In this document: positions 1 to 12,018 of the stretch, one piece after another
Layout: every line of letters starts with the position of its first letter
How positions within the stretch are numbered: position 1 is the first letter of the stretch
Assembly: GCF_027891095.1 (NCBI RefSeq)
Contig: NZ_JAQIIO010000003.1
Coordinates: 1-64,000 of the forward strand
Length of the DNA: 64,000 nt
Source: Aliiroseovarius salicola
GTDB taxonomy: Bacteria; Pseudomonadota; Alphaproteobacteria; Rhodobacterales; Rhodobacteraceae
Direction: 5' to 3'
Made by a program: the position numbers and the translations under genes
Notes under the pieces: model-generated
What the model was told of the DNA's origin: nothing
The model's database searches: none
Seen by the model: only the letters and a program-made list of their open reading frames with translations

Positions 1-12
1 TCCGAGTAGACT

Positions 13-40
13 GGGACCCCGCGAGGGGTCCCTCTTTTCT
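13..40 (+). terminator. Rho-independent terminator
   Basis: A perfect 8-bp inverted repeat (GGGACCCC, loop GCGA, GGGGTCCC) is followed directly by the T-rich tract TCTTTTCT. It should end a plus-strand gene lying to the left of the window. Confidence 0.9.
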
Positions 41-119
41 CGTCCAGATGCTGGTTTGTCAAAGTGTTCGCCTCATTGAGTGCTTGAACCGGTGCCTGAT
101 CGGGCGACAGGAAATCGAA

Positions 120-1805
120 ATGGCCATTATAAGCTTTGTTATTAGCCTGATGGGCGCAACCATGTTGCTGCTTTTTGCCGTTAGAATGGTGCGCACAGGC
201 ATCGAACGCAGCTTCGGTGCATCATTCAAACGGGTTCTAACACAGAACAAGAGTTTGGTGGGGTCCAGTACTGCTGGACTGTTCCTCGCAGTGGTTTTGC
301 AAAGTTCCGCTGCCGTTGCCTTGCTGACCAGTGGATTCATTTCCAGTGGTATGCTGTCCTTCCCCGCAGGGTTGGCTATTGTATTGGGAGGCGATCTAGG
401 ATCGGCTCTGATTATCCAGATCCTGTCATTCAAGCTTGACTGGCTGGTGCCAATGCTACTTGCAGTTGGGGGATGGCTTTTTGTCAAGACCGATCGGAGG
501 AATTGGCAGCAGGCCGGACGCATTCTGATGGGCGTCGCGTTCATCCTGATCTCTCTTCGGTTTCTGCGCGAAGCAATGGACCCCATCAGCGACAGCGCTT
601 TTCTACCCGCGATTTCCGGGTATCTTGCCGAGGATTTCATCACCGCTTTCATCTGTGGTGCAGTATTGGCCTTTGTAATGCACTCAAGCGTTGCGGCTAT
701 TTTGATGTGTGTCACGCTGGTACAAATAGGCGCAATTCCTGTCACCGCCGGGCTGTCATTGGTGCTTGGCGCCAATCTTGGTAGTGGCTTTATTCCCGTC
801 TGGTTGACACGCGGTATGTCGAGCAACGCAAAGCAGGTTCCGCTGGCCAATCTCGTTCTTCGGGGCGGATGGGCCCTAGCGGCTCTGCTTGTCCTTAACT
901 CGATTGAGCTTATAGATCTGCAAGGGTACGAAAACCCGGGGCAATTGTTGATTTTTGGGCATCTGGCATTCAATGGCAGCCTGCTGATCATCGCGCTTCC
1001 GTTTTGCTTTCGGCTGGAAGGGTTGTTCCGCAATTTCTCCAATGGAAAATCCGCTGGAATTGCCGAGATGTCACTGTCTAGGCCTGCCAGCGCTCTGGAC
1101 AAGGGGAACGTGACCTCACCCAAATTGGCGATCTCCAGCCTCAGGAGAGAGCTTTTACGCATGACGGAATTGGTCGAACGCATGTTCCTTCCCGCGCTTG
1201 ATTTATACGAAGCCGAAGATCCGCAAGTGTTAGCTGCCGTTAAAAAACTGGATGAAGAGGTAAATCAGACCCTTGAGTTGGTCCGACAATATGTAGCGGA
1301 AGTGCCGATCAAGGACTTCTCCAAATCCGAAACGAAAACGGTACGTGCCTTAATGGACTATGCGATCAGGCTTGAAAGCGCTGGAGATGTGATCAGCAAG
1401 GTGCTGGCACGGCGCATTGAAGAAAAGCACAAGAATGCTGTTCGGTTTTCCCCAGAAGGTTGGAAAGAGCTTGTTCAGATGCATGAAGCTATCGCAAAGA
1501 ATCTGCGACTAGCCTGTAATGTGCTGATGACAAATGATCTGGAGAGCGCACGGCTTCTGGTGATTGAAAAGACGGAAATCAAGCGTGCTGAAAGAAACAG
1601 CCGGAAACGCCATCTTCGCAGGTTGCAAAACGGCCAGTCTGACAGTTTTGGGACCAGTAACATTCATCTGGAAACCCTGCGTGCGCTGAGAGATATCAAC
1701 AGTCACGTCTCAGCCATCGCGTATCCGGTGCTTTACAAAAACGGTCAGTTGCTTGAGACGAGGTTGATTATGGATGCGGAGAAAGCTGACCTATTAAACA
1801 TTTAG
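120..1805 (+). CDS. Na/Pi cotransporter family protein with C-terminal PhoU-like region
   Basis: The 561-residue protein is an inner-membrane sodium-dependent phosphate cotransporter of the NptA/YjbB type. The N-terminal ~320 residues are a run of hydrophobic helices holding the two inverted family signatures, QSSAAVALLTSGF and HSSVAAILMCVTL, each with a glycine-rich partner (GGDLGSA, GANLGSG). Residues ~360-550 are soluble, helical and PhoU-like, as in many bacterial members. The ATG at 120 is chosen over an in-frame ATG at 48 because it has an AGGAAA ribosome site just upstream and begins at the first membrane helix. The gene stands alone behind a strong terminator. The direction of transport (uptake or efflux) cannot be read from sequence. 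Confidence 0.9.
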   Translation: MAIISFVISLMGATMLLLFAVRMVRTGIERSFGASFKRVLTQNKSLVGSSTAGLFLAVVLQSSAAVALLTSGFISSGMLSFPAGLAIVLGGDLGSALIIQILSFKLDWLVPMLLAVGGWLFVKTDRRNWQQAGRILMGVAFILISLRFLREAMDPISDSAFLPAISGYLAEDFITAFICGAVLAFVMHSSVAAILMCVTLVQIGAIPVTAGLSLVLGANLGSGFIPVWLTRGMSSNAKQVPLANLVLRGGWALAALLVLNSIELIDLQGYENPGQLLIFGHLAFNGSLLIIALPFCFRLEGLFRNFSNGKSAGIAEMSLSRPASALDKGNVTSPKLAISSLRRELLRMTELVERMFLPALDLYEAEDPQVLAAVKKLDEEVNQTLELVRQYVAEVPIKDFSKSETKTVRALMDYAIRLESAGDVISKVLARRIEEKHKNAVRFSPEGWKELVQMHEAIAKNLRLACNVLMTNDLESARLLVIEKTEIKRAERNSRKRHLRRLQNGQSDSFGTSNIHLETLRALRDINSHVSAIAYPVLYKNGQLLETRLIMDAEKADLLNI

Positions 1806-1918
1806 AAGTTATCTCGAGCGCGGATGACGGTTAACCACGTTGCTCGATATGTTCAGCTCGCAAAATGCGCCTGATGTCGGACTTTCATTTAATGTTTCCG
1901 TTGAACAGTTTCGAGGAT

Positions 1919-2062
1919 ATAAAACTCTGCAAGATGTGGGCGGATGCTGGACAAATCTACGAAGCGATCAATCGAACGTAACAGATGATCTTGCGGCACA
2001 TGATCGTCGATGGAAAACTCATAAGACAACGCGCCTTGGGCTTCTTGCTTCGGTCCTAACAT
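1919..2062 (-). pseudogene. N-terminal fragment of an IS1182/IS5-like transposase
   Basis: Forty-eight residues starting MLGPKQEAQGALSYEFSIDD match the conserved start of a transposase common in Rhodobacteraceae, including the DHLLRSIDRFVDLS block. Similarity stops abruptly after HLAEFY, and the frame closes about 30 nt later. The catalytic region is missing, so this is a dead remnant. A sequence near 2120-2140 (GTTTTTCAACAAAATA) resembles the outer end of such elements. The rest of 1806-2309 holds no convincing gene. Confidence 0.75.
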
Positions 2063-2309
2063 CGTCAATCCCCCCTGCATTCACAGGTAAATTGAATCAG
2101 TGCTCGCCCACCAAATCAACATGAGTTTTTCAACAAAATAAGTCCCTATTGCCCGATGCAGCACACGCCACGAGGTGGCAGAAAGCGCCGAATGCTGACA
2201 TTGGTTTCATGAGATTGGCACGCTGAAAAAAATCGGCGAACGCCGGACCGTTCACTGAGAGCTTCACGGTCATGGGAAGCATGCAACACCGTTAAAAAAC
2301 GACCCTGTT

Positions 2310-3191
2310 TTACCGGCGCATGTCCTTCCAACGCCGTAGAAGCCAGTACCATTGGTCGGGCTTTTCCAGGATACGTGCGGATAGGTTATCGTTGAAGGTT
2401 TGAGTCATGGTGCGGGGGTCAGTCGGCGCGATAGGGGCTTCGAATTCCACATCTATGTCGCTGCTGTCGTTATGCCTTGTGCCAAAGACCGGCATGAAAG
2501 GAACGTCATATTTAAGCGCGAGGCGCGCAGCAGCAACGGAAGTGAGCGCGTCGGATCCCAGAAATGGCATCATCTCGCCGTCTACGGTTTTTTCATCCAG
2601 CAGGATCGCAACAAACCCTCCGGCGCGCAGGTGGCGGACCATCGCTTTGGTGCCGTTGCTCCCGGTGGTCAGGGCAGGCTTGCCGCCCTGCTCGATCCCG
2701 CGCACCAGCAGACGTTGGTAGTGTCTGTTACTCTGGCGCCGATAAACTCCGGCGGTCTCCATGCCTCGGTGTTTCAACACCGCGCGTACAGCCTCCCATT
2801 GACCAAAGTGCCCCGAGACAAGGATCGCACCTTTACCGTCAGCCTTTGCCTTTTCCAACACCGCAAGACCGGGGCCGGAGATATGGAACCTGTCCTGCCG
2901 CGCCTGAAATTCGGTATTGTGGAGTATCTCAAACAAGGTACGCCCCATGTTCTGCCCCATCTTGCGACTAAGGTTCAGGCGATCGGCGCGAGGCATATCT
3001 GGGTAGATGCGCAAAACCTCCCGGTCAAACCGTCGTCGCGCAATCGGTATCCAGCGCATGGTCCAGCCGAAAACATTGCCGAGACTGCGCGCCCGCGTAT
3101 CAAATCCACGCCACTTTGAATAAGTAAGCGCAGACCACAAAGGGATATAACGAAGGTGTTGCCAGATATACTTGGCAGTACGGGTGAGCAT
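2310..3191 (-). CDS. LpxL/HtrB-family lysophospholipid/lauroyl acyltransferase
   Basis: A 293-residue membrane-associated acyltransferase of the lipid A biosynthesis (LpxL/LpxM) family. It transfers an acyl chain from acyl-ACP to a lipid A precursor or, in some homologues, to other lipids or ornithine lipids. The catalytic H(X)4D/E motif is visible as HFGQWE around residue 130, followed by the family blocks FVAILLDEKTVDGEMMPFLG and WYWLLRRWK. The ATG at 3191 is preferred over the longer in-frame start at 3299, because the extra 36 residues do not look like the family. The ribosome site is weak. It is the only gene in its unit, and no lipid A gene lies nearby, so the exact acceptor is unknown. 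Confidence 0.85.
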   Translation of the reverse strand: MLTRTAKYIWQHLRYIPLWSALTYSKWRGFDTRARSLGNVFGWTMRWIPIARRRFDREVLRIYPDMPRADRLNLSRKMGQNMGRTLFEILHNTEFQARQDRFHISGPGLAVLEKAKADGKGAILVSGHFGQWEAVRAVLKHRGMETAGVYRRQSNRHYQRLLVRGIEQGGKPALTTGSNGTKAMVRHLRAGGFVAILLDEKTVDGEMMPFLGSDALTSVAAARLALKYDVPFMPVFGTRHNDSSDIDVEFEAPIAPTDPRTMTQTFNDNLSARILEKPDQWYWLLRRWKDMRR

Positions 3192-3461
3192 CTGCTCAAT
3201 ATGGGGGCATTTACCGGTAAGTCCACTGGCTTTTACAGTATTTCGGGGCAAGTCTATAATGCTGGTATAGTCCGAGGTGCCTTCATAGATAGACGGCACA
3301 TAATGCCTATAAGCCGCTGTTGGTGAGAGCGCAGCGAATTGGCGCTTTGTCCGCGTAGCAGACCTTCAAACTGAATGCAGCCAATGGCGGTTTAGAACCC
3401 AAAATGCAGGATGCCGCAAGGCGCACGAATGTCTCCAATACGCCTTGCGATGTTTTCAAGT

Positions 3462-3620
3462 TTAGCGAACGTGCTCTAGAAGTGTTTCCGCCAACCTGCC
3501 AAAGTCATCTGTCGCCTTCGGGCTCGCGCCCGAGATAAGGCGTTTGTCGGTGGCCCGCTTACCTACGGCATTACTACGACGACGGGTCCACCTGTTGATG
3601 GTCGGGTTGAACTTAGCCAT
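3462..3620 (-). CDS. Small basic hypothetical protein
   Basis: A possible 52-residue protein starting MAKFNPTINRWTRRRSNAVG, very basic at its N terminus. The only support is a strong ribosome site (GAGAGGGAGATC before the ATG) and its place in the gap between the acyltransferase and thiD. No family is recognised. It could be a chance frame. The rest of 3300-3718 shows no other gene. Confidence 0.3.
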   Translation of the reverse strand: MAKFNPTINRWTRRRSNAVGKRATDKRLISGASPKATDDFGRLAETLLEHVR

Positions 3621-3718
3621 GATCTCCCTCTCTGAAAAAAGAAAACCCAAGATAAACATGCGATGAACCCGCACACAATTATGCCCGGTGTCGCAATGTG
3701 ATTGGGCCCCAGACCACT

Positions 3719-4513
3719 TCAGAGATGGTCAGAGAGATGGTCTTGTGGGGCGAAGAGGGGCTGAGCCCGACGGGACGGGGATGCATCGGATGGAGCACTA
3801 AGCCAAGTGTGGACGAACTCCTTCGCCGACTGACAGGCTTGGATAAGATCGCACCCCAAGGCCAACTGGCAAGCAATTGCTGTGGCCAATGTACAGCCAG
3901 TTCCGCGTTTTCCATTTATTACCCTTGGGGCGCTAAAAGTTTGATGTCCAGACCTTCCAAAAAGGTGATCGAGAGAGTTGGCGCCATTCCCGTGGCCACC
4001 TTTGATCAGAACGGCATCGGGTCCGCCGGATAAGATCTCACTGGCCTGATCCGTGACCTGAGCGTGTGTTGTTGCGACGGGGCGCCCGGTAAGTGCTGCG
4101 GCTTCCGGAAGGTTTGGTGTAAGAAGATCGGCCTGAGCGAGAAGCCTCTGGGGTAATATTCCTGAGTTAAGGTTCCAACCTGAACTGGTTTTCAGAACTG
4201 GGTCGATCACGGTTGGCATGGAGCGCCGTTCCAACCATTCGGCAACGCATTCAGCGATATCAGGGGTACCCAACATGCCAATCTTGATCGCTTTGAATGT
4301 CCCGGAAGCAAGGGCAGCATCGAGTTGTTGCATGACAAAACTTGCACTCATCGGTCGAACGCCCGTCATATTGGAATGCGTCTGGGCCGTGACCGCCGTG
4401 ACGACCGGCAATACGTCGCACCCCATCTCATTGGCCACGGCCGTGTCTCTTGTCAGACCGGCACCGCCGCTGCTGTCGGTCCCGGCGATGACCAGTATCC
4501 TGTTTGCGTTCAT
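3719..4513 (-). CDS. thiD: Hydroxymethylpyrimidine/phosphomethylpyrimidine kinase ThiD
   Basis: ThiD phosphorylates HMP and then HMP-P to HMP-PP, the pyrimidine half of thiamine phosphate. The 264-residue protein has the ribokinase-like fold signatures: N-terminal IAGTDSSGGAGLTRD, the central LTPNLPEA block, LIKGGHG, and the C-terminal anion-hole motif GKRGTGCTLATAIAC. It is the last gene of the thiamine operon, and its ATG overlaps the thiF stop by 4 nt (ATGA), which points to translational coupling. The length is normal for the family. Confidence 0.95.
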   Translation of the reverse strand: MNANRILVIAGTDSSGGAGLTRDTAVANEMGCDVLPVVTAVTAQTHSNMTGVRPMSASFVMQQLDAALASGTFKAIKIGMLGTPDIAECVAEWLERRSMPTVIDPVLKTSSGWNLNSGILPQRLLAQADLLTPNLPEAAALTGRPVATTHAQVTDQASEILSGGPDAVLIKGGHGNGANSLDHLFGRSGHQTFSAPRVINGKRGTGCTLATAIACQLALGCDLIQACQSAKEFVHTWLSAPSDASPSRRAQPLFAPQDHLSDHL

Positions 4514-5484
4514 TCGCAGGCCTTTGCAGCCAATAAGGCCAGGTCATTGTGCCCTGCCGCGCGAAGCAACGAGGCCACACGCCAGGCCCGCAGACCGGTA
4601 CCGCAGCACAGGACAACGCGCTGATCGAAACTCGCAGGGAGTTTGTACAGTTCTTCATGCGTCATTCGGACGGCTGTGGGCACAATGGGGTGCTCCATCT
4701 CATCCTCACTTCGCAATTCGATGATTCGGTCACTGTCCCGCAACATGCATTTGGCGAGGAAGCGAAGTCCTTCGTCCGGTTCTGGGCAGCCAAGGAAGTT
4801 GAAGCCACCGAAACGAAGGTTTGCCAGATCGATCGTTACCATTTGCCCAAGTGGCGAGGGGTTACTGTCCAATAGAACCCTGAGTGCGAATTGTGCCTGC
4901 ATTGAACCAACCACGCCCACGGCGGGTCCCAGAACCCCCGCGATCGCACAGGTCGCACCGTCGTCCGGCAGTTCGGGGAAGACCGAGCGCAACGAAGGGG
5001 CAGACCCGCAGAAACCACCGACATAGCCGGATTGACCAAGAACACTGGCCGAAATCAGCGGAGTTTCCCTTGCCTGGCAGGCGTCCGATAGCGTGTAGGA
5101 AACGGCAAAACTATCCGCGGCATCAATCACCAGTTCGACCTTGCCGACAAGCTCGGGCGCATTGTCGGGATGGAGCGATACGTTCAACGCCGTAATCCTG
5201 ACAGCGGGATTGGCAGCGTATAAGGCATCGCGTGCGGCCGCTACTTTGGGTCGACCGAGGTCGGACATGCGATAAAGCGGTTGGCGGTGCAAATTGCTTT
5301 CTTCAACGATGTCCGGGTCGACAAGGATGATCTGCCCGACGCCCGCACCAACCAAGTATTGCAGTACCGGACAACCCAACCCACCAGCACCAACCACCAT
5401 CACCTGGGCACGGGCGAGTTTTGCCTGTCCCGCGGTGCCAACCTCGGGCAGGATCTCTTGACGGGCGTAGCGACCTATCGACAT
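4510..5484 (-). CDS. thiF: ThiF/MoeB-family adenylyltransferase with C-terminal rhodanese domain
   Basis: This E1-like enzyme should adenylate the C-terminal glycine of ThiS and pass sulfur to form ThiS thiocarboxylate. Residues ~1-245 carry the nucleotide motif VVGAGGLGCPVLQYL, the acidic VDPDIVEESNLHRQ block, and a cysteine in ATCAIAGVLGP at the position of the ThiF catalytic Cys. The two CxxC zinc pairs usual in MoeB/ThiF are not visible: the first region reads APSLRSVFP and the second GCPEPDE. Residues ~250-324 read as a rhodanese domain, with IELRSEDE and an active-site loop CGTGLR (CxxGxR). It sits between thiE (10 nt overlap) and thiD (4 nt overlap). Confidence 0.85.
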   Translation of the reverse strand: MSIGRYARQEILPEVGTAGQAKLARAQVMVVGAGGLGCPVLQYLVGAGVGQIILVDPDIVEESNLHRQPLYRMSDLGRPKVAAARDALYAANPAVRITALNVSLHPDNAPELVGKVELVIDAADSFAVSYTLSDACQARETPLISASVLGQSGYVGGFCGSAPSLRSVFPELPDDGATCAIAGVLGPAVGVVGSMQAQFALRVLLDSNPSPLGQMVTIDLANLRFGGFNFLGCPEPDEGLRFLAKCMLRDSDRIIELRSEDEMEHPIVPTAVRMTHEELYKLPASFDQRVVLCCGTGLRAWRVASLLRAAGHNDLALLAAKACE

Positions 5485-6068
5485 GCGTCAATCCATTCGC
5501 CTACGCGTGCCTCAGGATCTTGGGCCTGCTTGATATCCGTCACCACGGCAGCACTGTCGGCCCCCGCGGCGAAGACGCCGGGTAAGCGGCCAGGTGTCAG
5601 CCCACCGATGGCGACCAGAGGCGTGTCACCCACCATGGACTTCCAGTGCGTAACCCGGTCGAGTCCCTGCGGCGCCCATTTCATCTTCTTCAGCAACGTT
5701 TCGTAGACTGGCCCCAGCGCCACATATGCGGGATCATGGGATAGGGCTCGGTCGAGTTCCGCCTCGTCGTGGGTGGACAGGCCGAATTTGACACCAGCCC
5801 TGCGCAGAGCTGTGAAATCGGCGGAGCCCATGTCCTCCTGTCCCAGATGCACAAAGTTGCAATTGAGATCGAGCGCGGCCTGCCAGTGGTCGTTTACCAC
5901 CAGCTGCGCGCCATGCACAGCGCAGAAGTCGCGGGCACGGGCGATTTGGCGGCGTACTTCGGCATCAGGCTGGTCCTTGAGGCGCAGCTGTACCAGCTTG
6001 ACGCCATGAGGGACCAGAAGTTCGATCCGGCTGACATGGCCCACGATCAGGTAGAAACGTTCCATCAA
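5475..6068 (-). CDS. thiE: Thiamine phosphate synthase ThiE
   Basis: ThiE condenses HMP-PP with the thiazole phosphate to give thiamine phosphate. The 197-residue TIM-barrel protein has the expected ladder of motifs: [38 protein letters not shown] and LVAIGGL. It is a little shorter than many ThiE proteins, but all catalytic blocks are present. Its start overlaps the thiG stop (ATGA). Two adjacent ATG codons (6068 and 6065) are possible starts. Confidence 0.93.
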   Translation of the reverse strand: MMERFYLIVGHVSRIELLVPHGVKLVQLRLKDQPDAEVRRQIARARDFCAVHGAQLVVNDHWQAALDLNCNFVHLGQEDMGSADFTALRRAGVKFGLSTHDEAELDRALSHDPAYVALGPVYETLLKKMKWAPQGLDRVTHWKSMVGDTPLVAIGGLTPGRLPGVFAAGADSAAVVTDIKQAQDPEARVGEWIDACR

Positions 6069-6838
6069 ACCAACTCCGCGAGGCCAAGAATGGGGGTGGA
6101 GGGCGCAGCCATTTCGCGCGCCTCCATCGGGTCGGCGTTGAAGCCCATCCGCCCGGCGTCGATCGCCGTGGCCATGGCCCGTGCCATTCCTATCGGGTCG
6201 CCTGCCTTGGCGACGGCGGTATTCAACAGCACAGCGTCATACCCCAGCTCCATCGCCTGTGCAGCATCCGATGGGCAACCAATGCCTGCGTCCACGATCA
6301 ACGGCACCTCCGGGAAATGCGCGCGCATAGCCCGCAGCGCATCCGGGTTGCGCAATCCTTGGCCAGAGCCGATCGGAGCACCCCATGGCATCAGCACTTC
6401 GCAACCTGCGCCGAGTAGTCGATCACCTACCACCAGGTCGTCGGTGGTGTAGGGGAAGACTTGGAAGCCTTGGCGGGTCAGTTCGGCGGCCGCTTCGACC
6501 AGCGCGAAGACATCCGGTTGCAGGTTGTCTGAATGGCCGATGACTTCGAGCTTGATCCAAGGTGTCGCGAAGATTTCGCGCGCCATTTGGGCGGTGGTGA
6601 TCGCCTCGGTGGCGGTATGACAGCCAGCGGTGTTGGGCAAGATTCGCACGCCGGTCTGGCGCAGAATATCCCAGAAACCCGCGCCAGAGCCTTGCGCGGT
6701 TTCGCGGCGCAGCGAAACGGTAACGATCTCAGTTCCACTGGCCGCGATGGCCTTAGTAAGATGCGCGGGTGAGGGATACTGTGCACTCCCCAAAAGCAGT
6801 CGCGAGGTGATGTCTGTGCCGTAGAGCTGCATGGTCAA
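6065..6838 (-). CDS. thiG: Thiazole synthase ThiG
   Basis: ThiG builds the thiazole phosphate ring from deoxyxylulose 5-phosphate, dehydroglycine and the sulfur of ThiS thiocarboxylate. The 257-residue protein carries the Schiff-base lysine block WIKLEVIG (about residue 95), the phosphate-binding loops ([28 protein letters not shown]) and [10 protein letters not shown]. It overlaps thiS by 4 nt upstream and thiE by 4 nt downstream. Dehydroglycine is presumably supplied by the neighbouring ThiO rather than by a ThiH radical enzyme, since no thiH is seen. Confidence 0.95.
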   Translation of the reverse strand: MTMQLYGTDITSRLLLGSAQYPSPAHLTKAIAASGTEIVTVSLRRETAQGSGAGFWDILRQTGVRILPNTAGCHTATEAITTAQMAREIFATPWIKLEVIGHSDNLQPDVFALVEAAAELTRQGFQVFPYTTDDLVVGDRLLGAGCEVLMPWGAPIGSGQGLRNPDALRAMRAHFPEVPLIVDAGIGCPSDAAQAMELGYDAVLLNTAVAKAGDPIGMARAMATAIDAGRMGFNADPMEAREMAAPSTPILGLAELV

Positions 6839-7000
6839 CCTCCTTGCATCGGGGCGAGCACTTCAAGTCGGTCACCGTCAGTTAGTTCGGTAGAGGCGCG
6901 GACTTCGCGGGGCACAAAGGTGCCGTTCAGTGCCGTCGCCAGCGCAGGGCAGTCAAAGCCCAGTTCAGGCAGGGCTTGGGCAAGCGTGGAGGCCTGAACC

Positions 7001-10008
<3,008 letters not shown>

Positions 10009-10128
10009 AGGTTCTGTTTAGAAAAGAAAGGTCAGGCATTCAAGGTGGTATTTTTGCATCTACAAGATGGTCGCAAACAGGCGCTGAACCGAAAGCCGAC
10101 ATTCGAGCAAACGACCCGAATGTGAACC

Positions 10129-10211
10129 TTGATGAAGGTTTGTCAACGCGGGCCACACGCTCACAAAGCCGATACCGACCGCCATGGCCCGCGTCGAAAA
10201 ACCTTCATCAA
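10129..10211. repeat. Long inverted repeat (27-bp arms)
   Basis: Two 27-bp arms (10129-10155 and 10185-10211) are inverted copies with 25 of 27 bases matching, separated by 29 bp. The outer ends read TTGATGAAGGTT and AACCTTCATCAA. The left arm is itself nested in a small palindrome (AACCTTGATGAAGGTT). No T tract follows on either strand, so a simple terminator is less likely. It could be a miniature element, an IS scar or a structured RNA. Confidence 0.7.
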
Positions 10212-10378
10212 AACAGACCTTCGTTACCGCGTGTTCGACTGTCTACTATGCCGCCTGCGGACCTCGGATGCCAGAAAGAGCTACGTTTTGTCACAATCCG
10301 GTCACCACTGCCAAACTCAACGGATCCCTACCAAACTTCACCAAACTGAACTTTCCAATCAAAATAATAGCGCTGTTT

Positions 10379-10507
10379 CAGAACACACAATTTGGTTCAT
10401 TTCCGTTCACTTCGCATCAATCCCCTCAACTGATCTCACAAATCTTTATCGCCCATGGCATGCAAGAGGTCAGCGGATCGACCCCGCTAGGCTCCACCAA
10501 ATCTCTT
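10379..10507 (+). repeat. Direct repeat copy A with 3' tRNA-Ala fragment (att-like)
   Basis: This stretch aligns without obvious gaps, at roughly 80% identity by eye, to 60345-60470. Its right part (10454-10499) is the 3' portion of a tRNA-Ala gene: anticodon-arm side ATGGCATGCAAGAGG, T arm and the acceptor end GGCTCCACCA. The T loop is degenerate (ATCGACC where TTCGATC is normal) and no 5' half exists, so it is not a functional tRNA. tRNA 3' ends are typical integrase attachment sites. This copy marks the left edge of the accessory block. Confidence 0.75.
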
Positions 10508-10700
10508 TCACAGATTTAATAATAGTTAGAACAGGTTACACAGTAACCGCTTACCATTTCCACAATGTGTCAGCATTTTGCATGCAGTCTCGGGTCACCT
10601 TTGTGTCACTGATTTGGGCGACTAGATTGTTGGTGCAAACCCTAGATACGCCAGATTGTTGCTTGTCAGGAGTTGATGGACCGATGGCTTCCGGCCCTAA
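10500..10700 (+). repeat. Degenerate repeat A' following the tRNA fragment
   Basis: The ~200 bp after the CCA end resembles 19278-19480 by eye (about two thirds identical). It also shares a perfect 22-bp block (10577-10598, containing GCATGCAGTCTCGGG) with 50395-50416. It includes GGTCACCTTTGTGTCACT, a short direct repeat of GTCAC. No integrase gene follows, and the remaining sequence up to 10951 shows no gene. It may be a relic of the region upstream of an integrase. Confidence 0.6.
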
Positions 10701-10951
10701 GTTGCCATTTTCGCCAAGTGAAGCTAATGCTCGGTCTGAGTTTGAATTACTGATGCCGAATTTTACCTGGAGAACTGGGACTTCTGATCCCGGTCTATAA
10801 ATTGGCCCGAACGACCAATGATGCCTCACCGGACTTTGGATCTAGTAAGCTCAAGTTGGTGGGCCAAGATAATAACTTTCGTAAACTGGGAAGCTTGGGC
10901 CGACAGGCAAAGGGCCCATAAACGTCACCAACACGGACCGATTGCCAAGAC

Positions 10952-11863
10952 ATGAATGACGCTTCCCACAATACGCCCACCCCCCACAACTGGGCTCTAC
11001 TTTTCTTCCTCAGCTTCGTCTGGGGAGGGGCGTTTATGTCGATGGCGGTCGCACTGGAGCAATATGACCCCTTCACAGTTGCCGCAGGCCGTATTGGCAT
11101 TGGGGCGCTGGCACTTTTGGTGGTCGTCGCCATCACACGCCCCCGTGATCTAGTGATCCGCGACCCGAAGTCGCTGGGCTTTATTCTTATTCTGGGCATT
11201 CTGAATTTTGCGCTCCCATTCAGCCTTCTGGCTTGGGGGCTTCAGCAGGTTCCGTCAGCCTTCGCTGGGGTTGCGATGGGCTCATCTCCGATTTTCGTTC
11301 TCGTCCTAGCCTATATCTTTGTTCCGGATGAACGCATAGGCCCGCAGCGGATTGTGGGCGTCATTCTTGGTTTCGTGGGGCTTTTGATCTTGATCCTGCC
11401 GGGAGCTATGGAAGCCGGTAATGCAGGTGGAACGATTGTAGCGAGAATAGCCTGTGTAGCGGCGTCGCTCTGCTACTCGGTCGGGGCTATTTTGATTCGC
11501 CGCGCCCCTCCGATCCCGCCAATGGTGTTCACTGCGGGGATGCTGATGGCAGGGGCGCTTGTGTTATCGCCAATCGCAGTATTGGTAGAGGGGCTGCCAG
11601 AGATCAACGGCACCTGGGCGACCTGGGCGATACTTTATGCCGGAATATTTCCCACAGGATTGGCCTTCCTGCTGCGGGTTGTTCTGATCCGATCCGCAGG
11701 GCCAATCTTCATGAGCCTCGTGGCCTATATCGTCCCCATCTGGGCAGTCCTTCTGGGTGTCATTCTATTGGGAGAAACCCTGAGGCTCAGCACCTATATT
11801 GGCGCTGTAGTAATCTTATCGGGCGTTGGCTTGACACAGCTGAGGTCTCTCTCGAAACGCTAG
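10952..11863 (+). CDS. EamA/DMT-family transporter
   Basis: A 303-residue inner-membrane protein with about ten hydrophobic helices in two EamA repeats. The first starts NWALLFFLSFVWGGAFMSM and the second begins near residue 150. Members export amino acids, metabolites or drugs; the substrate cannot be read from sequence. The protein has the usual family length and begins after a weak ribosome site. It is monocistronic, converges on the TRAP genes, and lies just inside the left repeat. Confidence 0.88.
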   Translation: MNDASHNTPTPHNWALLFFLSFVWGGAFMSMAVALEQYDPFTVAAGRIGIGALALLVVVAITRPRDLVIRDPKSLGFILILGILNFALPFSLLAWGLQQVPSAFAGVAMGSSPIFVLVLAYIFVPDERIGPQRIVGVILGFVGLLILILPGAMEAGNAGGTIVARIACVAASLCYSVGAILIRRAPPIPPMVFTAGMLMAGALVLSPIAVLVEGLPEINGTWATWAILYAGIFPTGLAFLLRVVLIRSAGPIFMSLVAYIVPIWAVLLGVILLGETLRLSTYIGAVVILSGVGLTQLRSLSKR

Positions 11864-11980
11864 CCTCCATTAGTTTTACCTGCAGATAAAGTCTGCATCT
11901 CGCCCATCCCTACGCATCGCGTCGCTCGTTGCATATGGAAAGAACGCCTGCTTAGAACCTAATACCTGGCCACATGACAT

Positions 11981-12010
11981 CGAAAAACGCCGGCCAGTAT
12001 GGCCGGCGTT
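11981..12010 (-). terminator. Rho-independent terminator of the TRAP operon
   Basis: A perfect 10-bp stem (AACGCCGGCC / GGCCGGCGTT) with a 5-nt loop spans 11986-12010. On the minus strand it is followed by TTTTTCG, ending transcription of the TRAP genes. It could also act weakly on the EamA gene from the other side. Confidence 0.9.
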
Positions 12011-12018
12011 TCTCGTCG

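Noticed and set aside
59-1183. Minus-strand frame of 374 codons opposite the Na/Pi cotransporter
   Set aside because: Shadow frame; the plus-strand gene has clear membrane helices and family signatures.
2146-2352. Minus-strand frame of 68 codons beside the acyltransferase
   Set aside because: It lies next to an IS scar, has no ribosome site, and has no domain I can recognise; possibly part of a dispersed intergenic repeat, but unproven.
10454-10499. Functional tRNA-Ala gene
   Set aside because: Only the 3' part exists; there is no D arm or 5' acceptor strand upstream, and the T loop is altered. The same lack of a 5' half applies to 60421-60465.
10129-10800. Plus-strand frame of 223 codons between the thi leader and the EamA gene
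   Set aside because: It crosses the inverted repeat and the tRNA fragment, and its composition is not protein-like.
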